From: an uncultured Flavobacteriaceae bacterium
GTDB taxonomy: Bacteria > Bacteroidota > Bacteroidia > Flavobacteriales > Flavobacteriaceae
Assembly: GCA_947311745.1 (NCBI GenBank)
Contig: CAMZLT010000189.1
Span: 1 to 5,483, forward strand
Direction: 5' to 3'
DNA: 5,483 nucleotides
Within the stretch, counting starts at the first letter, position 1; every line of letters begins with the position of its first letter. Under the pieces are notes generated by a model, which saw only the letters and a list, made by a program, of their open reading frames with translations, did no database searches and had not been told where the DNA came from. Shown here one piece after another: positions 1 through 5,483 of this stretch. Both the position numbers and the translations under genes were made by a program.

Positions 1-108
1 AAATTAGAAGTAATACTTAAAGAATATTCAAAACTACTATTTGATTTGCTAATAATGTTAGAGATGGAAATTAAACGCATGAGTGACGCTGAAATTAATG
101 CATTGTAA
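1..108 (+). CDS. C-terminal end of an unidentified protein (5' truncated)
   Basis: An open frame enters at the left edge and ends with TAA at 106-108, giving 35 visible residues. The fragment is rich in Leu, Ile, Glu and Lys and looks like one or two amphipathic helices, ending in MSDAEINAL. I do not recognise the family from this tail. It converges with the GNAT-PrmC gene, whose stop codon lies 26 bp downstream on the other strand. The short gap shows a T-run (122-128) but no convincing hairpin. The reading frame is supported mainly by its continuous openness, its helical composition and the tight convergent spacing, so it could still be a chance open frame. Confidence 0.5.
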   Translation, partial: KLEVILKEYSKLLFDLLIMLEMEIKRMSDAEINAL

Positions 109-134
109 TAATTAGTATTGATTTTTTTGATGAT

Positions 135-1469
135 TTAAATATTGCATTTTAACATTCTGTCGTTATTAAAAATATCCTGTTTTAAAATAGGGTTTTTAAA
201 ACCTTTTTCTTTTATAAGATTTAAGGTTTCTTTGCCTAAATACTGATTAATTTCAAAGTATAAATTACCATTTTTTGCTAGATGTTTTTTTGCGAAATCA
301 CTAATTTTGTCATAAAATATCAAAGCATTATCATCTTTAACAAATAATGCTAAGTGTGGCTCGTTATCTAGAACATTTTTTTGTATTTCTTGTTTTTCTA
401 ATTCTCGTACATACGGAGGATTGCTAACAATCACATCAAATTTTTGGTTTAAATTTTTTAAGGTTAATATATCTTTATTTAAAAAAGTAAGGCTTACTTC
501 ATTTTTTATAGCATTGTATTTTGCAATTTCTAAAGCATTTTCCGAAATATCTAAAGAAAAAATAGTTGCATTTGGTAAGTTTTTAGCCAAACTAATAGCA
601 ATGCAACCAGAACCAGTTCCTATATCTAAAATGTTGATATTTTTACTGCTTTTCCAATCCTTTATAATCCACGATACTAATTCTTCCGTTTCTGGCCTCG
701 GTATTAAAACATCTTTAGTTACTTTAAAATTTAGTCCATAAAACTCGGTATTTCCTACAATATATTGAATAGGTTTTTCTTGTTTTAATTGTTCTGTTGC
801 TAATAAAAAACGGTTTAATTTAGGGTTTTTAATGATTTTATTTGGCTCTAATGCTATTTCAATTCTACTTAAATGTAAAATCTCCTCGGTTAGAATATTA
901 AAAAAACTGGTAATTTCCTCTTTAGGATATAAATTATTTATTTGCGTTTGAAAATAGTATTTTAAAGATAGAATAGATTGCTCTAAATCTTTTAGCATCC
1001 ACACATTGCAAGCGTAATGACAAGTGTTTCCTAGAGATTCTTTTAGAGGTTTAAAACCGTTTTTTGTATATAAGTCTATTGCATTTTTCATTTGCGGAAA
1101 AGTTTCTAAATAAAGTTTAGAATAGCCATTTTTTAAAGCAAACTCAATACATTTTTGCAGTAATCTAAAACCAATTTTATATCCTCTAGCCTTTGGTAAA
1201 AGATACATTTTTTGCAATTCGCAAATAGTACTTTCCGTGTTTGGAAGGATGCCAATTCCACAACCACCAACAATTTCATTATCTATGGTTGCAACAAAAT
1301 AAACAGTTCTTTCTTTCTGAAAAGCTTCGTACATGGCATCGGTTTCCGTATCGTAATAAGCAGTTCCTTTTAGATTTGTTTCTAATTCAACTAAGGTAGA
1401 TTTTATAATTTTAGAAATAATGGCATTATCCGATTTAATAATCTTTCGTATTTCTATTTGCTTGGTCAT
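135..1469 (-). CDS. prmC: GNAT acetyltransferase fused to PrmC release-factor glutamine methyltransferase
   Basis: One 444-residue protein with two domains. Residues 1 to about 162 are a GNAT N-acyltransferase domain: core strand near 83-92, acetyl-CoA loop RGYKIG at 95-100, and the usual C-terminal YTKNGFKPL element at 134-142. Its substrate is unknown. Residues from about 163 to 444 are a full-length PrmC (HemK). They comprise an N-terminal helical domain, IPRPETEEL at 256-264, SAM-binding loop LDIGTGSG at 281-288, acidic D307 after the next strand, and the NPPY catalytic motif at 350-353. PrmC uses S-adenosylmethionine to methylate the glutamine of the GGQ motif in release factors RF1 and RF2, in the cytoplasm. 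There is no Met between 158 and 439, so PrmC has no separate ATG start except M158 (codon 996-998), which lies in the GNAT tail. The ATG at 1467-1469 fits the expected GNAT N-terminus. The GNAT loop has Lys98 where Gly is usual. The PrmC call is firm; the acetyltransferase substrate is open. Confidence 0.93.
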   Translation of the reverse strand: MTKQIEIRKIIKSDNAIISKIIKSTLVELETNLKGTAYYDTETDAMYEAFQKERTVYFVATIDNEIVGGCGIGILPNTESTICELQKMYLLPKARGYKIGFRLLQKCIEFALKNGYSKLYLETFPQMKNAIDLYTKNGFKPLKESLGNTCHYACNVWMLKDLEQSILSLKYYFQTQINNLYPKEEITSFFNILTEEILHLSRIEIALEPNKIIKNPKLNRFLLATEQLKQEKPIQYIVGNTEFYGLNFKVTKDVLIPRPETEELVSWIIKDWKSSKNINILDIGTGSGCIAISLAKNLPNATIFSLDISENALEIAKYNAIKNEVSLTFLNKDILTLKNLNQKFDVIVSNPPYVRELEKQEIQKNVLDNEPHLALFVKDDNALIFYDKISDFAKKHLAKNGNLYFEINQYLGKETLNLIKEKGFKNPILKQDIFNNDRMLKCNI

Positions 1470-1486
1470 TTGTTTTCTTATTTTTG
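1457..1486 (+). promoter_or_regulatory. Candidate Bacteroidota-type promoter for the lipoprotein-ribD operon
   Basis: TTTG at 1457-1460 and TATTTTTG at 1479-1486 match the Bacteroidota -33 (TTTG/TTG) and -7 (TAnnTTTG) elements, separated by 18 bp, within the range reported for flavobacteria. Transcription would begin near 1491-1493, leaving a leader of about 14 nt before the ATG at 1506. The -33 element lies inside the first codons of the divergent GNAT-PrmC gene. The match is by eye and these short AT-rich motifs recur by chance, but the position is right. Confidence 0.55.
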
Positions 1487-1505
1487 CAGTATAAAATTAC
1501 TACTT

Positions 1506-1967
1506 ATGTATCGATACTTGCTTATTTTTTTGCTATTTTTATCTTTTGGATGTACATTGTCTGAAAAACCGGAATTTATAAAGGTTAAAAATATAAAAAT
1601 AGTAAGTGTAAATTCTAATAAAATTGAAGTTAAAACAGCTATTTTATTCAAAAATAAAAATAGTGTAGGAGGGATACTACAAGCAAAAGATATTCATGTT
1701 TTTATAGATAGTACGGATGTTGCAATTGTTAAAACAGAAGCTTTCAAAGTACCTAAAAAAGGCGAATTTGTTTTGCCTTTACTCGTGGAAATACCATATA
1801 AAAAAGTATTTAAAAATAGCAAACAAAATTTATTGGCAAATATTATGAATATGGTAACACGTAAAGAAATTTTGATGCGTTATACAGGGGAAATACGATA
1901 TTCATTAGGTAAAATACATTATGACTATCCGTTAGATTATACACAAAAAGTTACCATAACTAAATAG
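1506..1967 (+). CDS. LEA type 2-like (WHy-domain) lipoprotein
   Basis: A 153-residue protein starting at ATG 1506-1508. It has a lipoprotein signal: MYRY, a hydrophobic stretch at 5-14, then LSFGC with the lipid-bearing Cys at 16. It is therefore probably anchored in a membrane facing the periplasm. Residues about 25-150 resemble the LEA2/WHy beta-sandwich: a start like FIKVKNIKIVSVNSNKIEV, an FKNKN segment near 48-52 where family members often have F-N-P-N, and a K-VPKKGEFVLPL-VEIPY strand pair at 81-98. No enzymatic role is known for such bacterial proteins; a stress or envelope role is inferred only from the family. An in-frame TTG at 1458 would add 16 residues before the signal, overlap the promoter and spoil the signal peptide, so it was not used. 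The stop codon (1965-1967) abuts the ribD start with no gap, suggesting co-transcription. Confidence 0.8.
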   Translation: MYRYLLIFLLFLSFGCTLSEKPEFIKVKNIKIVSVNSNKIEVKTAILFKNKNSVGGILQAKDIHVFIDSTDVAIVKTEAFKVPKKGEFVLPLLVEIPYKKVFKNSKQNLLANIMNMVTRKEILMRYTGEIRYSLGKIHYDYPLDYTQKVTITK

Positions 1968-3626
1968 ATGCCTTTGGATAATAAATATATGTACCGTTGC
2001 TTGGAATTAGCAAAAAACGGATTAGGAACTACAGCTCCAAATCCTATGGTTGGAGCTGTTTTAGTGTATAATAATCGTATAATTGGCCAGGGGTATACTT
2101 CTCCGTTTGGTGGAAATCACGCTGAAGTAAATTGTATTAATTCTGTTAAAAATAAAGATTTACAATTTCTTTCTAAGGCCACTCTTTATGTTAGTTTGGA
2201 GCCTTGTTCGCATTTTGGAAAAACACCACCTTGTGCTAATTTAATTATTGAAAAAGGTATAAAAAATGTAGTAATTGGAGCTTTAGATTCTAATGTTTTA
2301 GTTAGTGGTAATGGTGTTAAATTTTTAGAAAAAAATGGCTGTAAGGTTACTATTGATGTTTTAAAAAGAGAATGCAAAGAGATAAATAAAAGATTTTTTA
2401 CTTTTCACAATAAAAAAAGACCATATATTATTTTGAAATGGGCAGAATCTAAGGATGGTTTTATAGGAAAACTGAAAAAAGACAAAGCAGAACCGATTTG
2501 GATTTCAAATCCGTTATCACAACAATTAGTCCATAAATGGCGTTCAGAAGAACAAGCAATATTAGTAGGTACAAATACCGTAATAAGTGATAACCCAAGC
2601 TTAACAGTACGAAAAGTTACAGGTAAAAATCCAATTCGTATAATAATAGATAAAAATTTACGTATTCCTTTTAGTAGTACTGTTTTAGATGACACTATCC
2701 AAACAATTGTAGTAACAGAAAAACCCGCGAAAAACACCGAAAATATTTTTTATGAGCAGATTAATTTTCAAGAAAATGTAATTAAACAATTACTTGAAGT
2801 TTTGTGTAAATATCAAATACAAAGTGTACTTATCGAAGGGGGAAAGCAAACCTTACAAACTTTTATCGATACAAATTTATGGGATGAAGCACGTGTTTTT
2901 ATTGGTAATTCAGTATTAGAATCAGGTGTTGAAGCTCCGATATTGAAAAATAAAAAATTAGAAAATAGTATTGCAATTAGTTCGGATATTTTAGACTACT
3001 ATGTAAATAGTTCAAATACCAAAACAATTAAAAATTTACTTTTCGATTTTGGGGATGTTTTTATAAATTTAGATAAAACTGCAACTTTGCGAGAATTACA
3101 TAAATTAGGTGCAACAGAAATTACACCAGAAATGGATGTGATGAATAAAAAATACGAAAAAGGTTTAGTAACTACCGATGAATTTGTTGCTTTTTATCAA
3201 ACTATTTTTCCAAATACAACAGAACAAGCATTGAAAGAATCATGGAATGCCATTCTTTTAGATTTTCCAGAATACCGTCTGGAATTTTTAGAAAAATTAG
3301 CAAAAAAATATCCGATTTATTTGCTAAGTAATATTAATGATTTGCATTTAAGTTGGATTAAAAATAGTCTTGGAAAAAAGTTTTATAATCGGTTTTTGGC
3401 TTGTTTTAAAAAAGTATATTATTCCCATGAAATTAATTTGCGAAAACCAGATAATTCTATTTTTGAATACCTGCTTAATGATGCAAATATTGTAGCGTCG
3501 GAGACCGTTTTTGTAGATGATACACTAGAAAATATAGAAAAAGCAATTGAATTAGGTTTTAAAACTTGGTGTATTAATCCTATAACAGATGATATCGTTA
3601 ACTTATCTTTAAAATTTGATTTATAA
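1968..3626 (+). CDS. ribD: RibD deaminase/reductase fused to a HAD-family phosphatase
   Basis: A 552-residue cytoplasmic protein with three domains. Residues 1-145 are the pyrimidine deaminase: PNPMVGAV at 25-32, zinc and catalytic HAE at 51-53, and PCSHFGKTPPC at 79-89 with zinc ligands C80 and C89. Residues about 150-345 are the NADPH-dependent reductase: RPYIILKWAESKDG from 151, ILVGTNTVISDNPSLTVR at 198-215 and IEGG at 289-292. Together they convert the RibA product into 5-amino-6-ribitylaminouracil 5'-phosphate. Residues about 354-552 are a HAD hydrolase of roughly 200 residues: motif I DFGDV at 360-364, motif II Ser454 in LLSN, motif III Lys493 in RKPD, and motif IV VDD with D517-D518. 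HAD phosphatases remove the phosphate from the RibD product in other organisms, so the third domain probably does this next step (inference). No Met lies between 27 and 389, so the HAD part has no start of its own. The Gly at motif I +2 is noted as unusual. The start follows the upstream stop directly. Confidence 0.95.
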   Translation: MPLDNKYMYRCLELAKNGLGTTAPNPMVGAVLVYNNRIIGQGYTSPFGGNHAEVNCINSVKNKDLQFLSKATLYVSLEPCSHFGKTPPCANLIIEKGIKNVVIGALDSNVLVSGNGVKFLEKNGCKVTIDVLKRECKEINKRFFTFHNKKRPYIILKWAESKDGFIGKLKKDKAEPIWISNPLSQQLVHKWRSEEQAILVGTNTVISDNPSLTVRKVTGKNPIRIIIDKNLRIPFSSTVLDDTIQTIVVTEKPAKNTENIFYEQINFQENVIKQLLEVLCKYQIQSVLIEGGKQTLQTFIDTNLWDEARVFIGNSVLESGVEAPILKNKKLENSIAISSDILDYYVNSSNTKTIKNLLFDFGDVFINLDKTATLRELHKLGATEITPEMDVMNKKYEKGLVTTDEFVAFYQTIFPNTTEQALKESWNAILLDFPEYRLEFLEKLAKKYPIYLLSNINDLHLSWIKNSLGKKFYNRFLACFKKVYYSHEINLRKPDNSIFEYLLNDANIVASETVFVDDTLENIEKAIELGFKTWCINPITDDIVNLSLKFDL

Positions 3627-4492
3627 TGATTTATATATTATTGAGTGTCTTAATAAATGCAGTACTATTTATCCTTTTTAAAGTATTTGATCGATTTAAA
3701 ATTAATACCTTTCAAGCGATTGTTTTTAACTATTTTTTTGCATTATCCGTAGCTTTTTCACAATCCGAAACAAAAAATTCTCTAGTAGAAATAACAACAA
3801 AAAAATGGTTTTTAGGAGCTGTAATTTTAGGTTTTTTATTTATAACAATTTTTAATGTTTTAGCAAAAACTGCTCAGAAAATGGGGATTTCAGTCGTAGC
3901 AGTTGCAAGTAAAATGAGTGTGGTAATTCCTGTATTATTCGGAATTGTAATTTATAACGAAGCTCTTGGTTGGTATAAAATGATCGGAATAATTTTAGCA
4001 TTACTTGCGGTTTATTTAACTTCAATAAAGGAAAAAACAACCGTAAATAAAAAATTAATATACTTACCAATTATCCTGTTTTTAGGTTCAGGAATTTTAG
4101 ATACCTTATTAAAATATGTAGAGAAAAATTTCGTTTTAGAAACAGAATTAGGAAGTTATACAGGGACCATATTTTTAACCGCAGCTACATTAGGAAGCTT
4201 AGCTTTGTTGTATGCAGTAATAACTAAAAAAACAAAAATTTCAATTAAAAATATAGTAGCAGGATTGGCTTTAGGTATTCCAAACTATTATTCTATTTAT
4301 TTTCTTTTACGGGCTTTGCAGACAGTAGGTAAAACGGATAGTTCAAAGGTTTTTACTTTAAATAATATAGGTATAGTGTTGTTTTCTACTATTTTAGGAT
4401 TTTTATTGTTTTACGAAAAATTTTCTCTAAAAAATAAAATTGGTATTTTATTAGCAATTATTTCCATAGCTTTGATAACTTTGGCAAATTAA
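3626..4492 (+). CDS. EamA/DMT-family membrane transporter
   Basis: A 288-residue inner-membrane protein with about ten hydrophobic segments, near residues 2-20, 29-46, 61-79, 87-110, 116-133, 144-164, 177-199, 207-226, 245-263 and 270-287. It shows the two-fold repeat of EamA proteins: YNEALGWYKMIGIILALLA at 110-128 is echoed by FYEKFSLKNKIGILLAIIS at 262-280, each ending a half. Length and topology are normal for drug/metabolite transporters. The start ATG overlaps the ribD stop by one base (TAATG), and its own stop overlaps the next start in the same way, so translation is probably coupled. The substrate cannot be read from the sequence. Some EamA-family proteins (RibN) carry riboflavin, which makes riboflavin or a precursor a reasonable but untested candidate given the neighbour; amino acids or other metabolites are equally possible. 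Confidence 0.88.
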   Translation: MIYILLSVLINAVLFILFKVFDRFKINTFQAIVFNYFFALSVAFSQSETKNSLVEITTKKWFLGAVILGFLFITIFNVLAKTAQKMGISVVAVASKMSVVIPVLFGIVIYNEALGWYKMIGIILALLAVYLTSIKEKTTVNKKLIYLPIILFLGSGILDTLLKYVEKNFVLETELGSYTGTIFLTAATLGSLALLYAVITKKTKISIKNIVAGLALGIPNYYSIYFLLRALQTVGKTDSSKVFTLNNIGIVLFSTILGFLLFYEKFSLKNKIGILLAIISIALITLAN

Positions 4493-5103
4493 TGGACGTA
4501 ATTAACGATACATATAAAACAATCGAGAAACCATTTGTAAGTGATGTTTATAAAGTAAAAGGGAGTAAATTTATTGGATATGCTTTTCCTATTACAGATG
4601 AAAACGATATTCAAAAAGCAATAAAACAAACCAAAGACGAACATTATAAAGCAAGACATTGGTGTTATGCTTGGCAATTAGGTACAGAAAAAGACGTGAA
4701 ATTTCGTGCAAATGATGATGGAGAACCTAGTAATAGTGCAGGGCAACCAATTTACGGACAAATACAATCTTTTGGTATTACCAATGTTTTACTAGTTGTA
4801 GTTCGTTATTTTGGAGGAACAAAACTTGGTGTTGGAGGTTTGGTTAGTGCGTATAAAACAAGTGCAAAAATGGTTTTAGAGGAAGCCGAAATTCTAACTA
4901 AAACCAATAATGAAATATTTAAAATTTCCTTTGAATACAAAGATATGGACCGTGTGCTTCGTGTGCTTAAAGATACGAATGCTTCTGTTTTAGATAGAGA
5001 AATGCAAATGAATTGTGAATTTAAAGTAGCTATTCGTAAAAAAAACGCAGAAACTTTAAGAAATAATTTAGAAAAATTACGAGTTATTCAATTTTTGAAG
5101 TAG
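4492..5103 (+). CDS. yigZ: YigZ/IMPACT-family (UPF0029) protein
   Basis: A 203-residue cytoplasmic protein, the usual length of bacterial YigZ (about 204 in E. coli). The N-terminal IMPACT (UPF0029) domain at about 15-130 carries KGSKFIGYAFPI at 23-34, HWCYAWQLG at 56-64, DDGEPSNSAGQPI at 75-87 and VVVRYFGGTKLGVGGLVSAY at 102-121, which are the family's most conserved blocks. Residues about 140-200 match the small C-terminal DUF1949-type domain. Eukaryotic IMPACT modulates the GCN1/GCN2 translation-stress pathway; the bacterial function is not settled, with nucleic-acid or ribosome-related roles suggested by structure. It is the last gene of the operon, overlapping the transporter stop by one base. 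A link to riboflavin metabolism is not indicated by the protein itself. Confidence 0.93.
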   Translation: MDVINDTYKTIEKPFVSDVYKVKGSKFIGYAFPITDENDIQKAIKQTKDEHYKARHWCYAWQLGTEKDVKFRANDDGEPSNSAGQPIYGQIQSFGITNVLLVVVRYFGGTKLGVGGLVSAYKTSAKMVLEEAEILTKTNNEIFKISFEYKDMDRVLRVLKDTNASVLDREMQMNCEFKVAIRKKNAETLRNNLEKLRVIQFLK

Positions 5104-5117
5104 TATATTTGCAAATA
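5104..5117 (+). promoter_or_regulatory. Candidate -7 promoter element with overlapping palindrome upstream of the secreted protein
   Basis: TATATTTG at 5104-5111 is an exact TAnnTTTG match, directly after the yigZ stop and 32 bp before the ATG at 5144. It overlaps a perfect 12-bp palindrome, TATTTGCAAATA, at 5106-5117. No good TTTG -33 element is seen; the nearest candidate is a weak TTA at 5084-5086 with 17-bp spacing. The downstream gene may therefore have its own start of transcription, or may also be read through from the operon, since no terminator is visible in the 40-bp gap. Confidence 0.4.
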
Positions 5118-5143
5118 ACAACTAATTTTTCTAAACTAATATA

Positions 5144-5483
5144 ATGAAATTCAAACTATTTTTCGTACTAATATTTGCAATATTTCTACACATATCTGCC
5201 CAAAATAATGAAATTTATAGCAAGGCAAAGATTTTTATAAAGGATAAAACCGATATTGAAAAACTTTTAAAAAACGGAATTGCCGTAGATCATGGTATGC
5301 ATAAAAAAAATGTATATGTAGAATCTGTTTTTTCGCAAAAAGAGTTAAGTAGAGCAACCAATTTAGGCTACAGAATTGAAGTTATGATTTCTGATATGAA
5401 AAAACATGTCTCAGAATTAAAAAATAAAGTAATTTCACAAAAAAATGCGGCACCTTGCTCTGTAGGAAATGATTACACAACAC
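5144..5483 (+). CDS. N-terminal part of a secreted protein, probably an M14-type zinc carboxypeptidase precursor (3' truncated)
   Basis: 113 codons are visible before the window ends. Residues 1-19 form a Sec signal peptide: MKFK, a hydrophobic core, then HISA with likely cleavage before Gln20. The next part, including AVDHGMHKKNVYVESVFS (about 48-65) and LGYRIEVMISDMKKH (about 74-88), resembles the propeptide of flavobacterial secreted M14 carboxypeptidases. Such proteins commonly end in a type IX secretion sorting domain. The region APCSVGNDYTT at the edge would be the run-in to the mature enzyme. The catalytic HxxE and the C-terminus lie outside the window, so protease activity cannot be confirmed here. 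The exported nature is well supported; the family assignment comes from recognition of the propeptide style and is tentative. The ATG is preceded by an AT-rich stretch with no Shine-Dalgarno sequence. Confidence 0.65.
   Translation, partial: MKFKLFFVLIFAIFLHISAQNNEIYSKAKIFIKDKTDIEKLLKNGIAVDHGMHKKNVYVESVFSQKELSRATNLGYRIEVMISDMKKHVSELKNKVISQKNAAPCSVGNDYTT

Noticed and set aside
109..134. Possible bidirectional terminator between the convergent genes
   Set aside because: There is a T-run at 122-128, but no inverted repeat next to it that could form a stable stem.
421..741. Open + strand frame of 106 codons
   Set aside because: It lies wholly antisense within the PrmC domain, whose catalytic motifs are clear. 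It has no recognisable domain and is a shadow of the real gene.
1458..1505. In-frame TTG start that would extend the LEA2 lipoprotein by 16 residues
   Set aside because: It would put a second hydrophobic stretch before the lipoprotein signal and include the likely promoter within the coding region. The ATG at 1506 gives a normal signal with lipobox.
1470..1505. Possible FMN riboswitch or other leader ahead of the ribD operon
   Set aside because: The predicted leader is only about 14 nt, far too short for the aptamer, and the gap between lipoprotein and ribD is zero.
1508..1517. 10-bp palindrome GTATCGATAC just after the lipoprotein start codon
   Set aside because: It is produced by the Tyr-Arg-Tyr codons of the signal peptide and is too short to stand out in this composition.
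2186..2737. Two - strand open frames (2186-2377 and 2405-2737)
   Set aside because: Both are antisense to the RibD deaminase and reductase domains and show no protein-family features.
3852..4070. Open - strand frame with hydrophobic residues
   Set aside because: It is antisense to the EamA transporter; the hydrophobic and Phe/Leu-rich composition is a by-product of the opposite strand.
4489..4677. Open - strand frame over the start of yigZ
   Set aside because: It is antisense to the well-conserved YigZ N-terminus and has no identifiable domain.

Overview
The window looks like a piece of a Bacteroidota chromosome, most likely from the family Flavobacteriaceae. The DNA is very AT-rich, and no start codon has a clear Shine-Dalgarno sequence. 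Two stretches match the Bacteroidota -7 promoter element TAnnTTTG. The protein sequences (RibD, PrmC, LEA2-like lipoprotein, YigZ and a secreted protease-like precursor) read as flavobacterial. This placement rests on recognition of sequence style, not on a database search.

Layout, left to right. Positions 1-108 are the last 35 codons of an unidentified + strand gene. It converges with a - strand gene at 135-1469, which encodes one 444-residue protein: a GNAT acetyltransferase joined to PrmC, the release-factor glutamine methyltransferase. A 36-bp divergent intergenic region (1470-1505) follows. From there a tight + strand operon runs to 5103: a small LEA2-like lipoprotein (1506-1967), a RibD protein with an extra C-terminal HAD phosphatase domain (1968-3626), a ten-helix EamA/DMT transporter (3626-4492) and a YigZ/IMPACT-family protein (4492-5103). 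Gaps inside the operon are 0 nt, then a 1-nt overlap, then another 1-nt overlap. After a 40-bp gap with its own -7-like element, a secreted protein begins at 5144 and runs off the end. It is probably the propeptide part of an M14-type zinc carboxypeptidase.

The main biological point is the RibD-HAD polypeptide. RibD carries out two consecutive steps of riboflavin synthesis, and the next step, removal of the phosphate from the RibD product, is done in other organisms by HAD-family phosphatases that are usually encoded elsewhere. Here a HAD domain is physically fused to RibD, so this one protein plausibly performs three consecutive reactions. The EamA transporter directly downstream could move riboflavin or a precursor, but that is only inferred from position and family. 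The divergent gene is also a fusion (GNAT-PrmC), so two domain fusions lie back to back across a very small shared promoter region.

No RNA genes, mobile elements, CRISPR arrays or clear terminators were seen. There is no gene-free stretch longer than about 40 bp.
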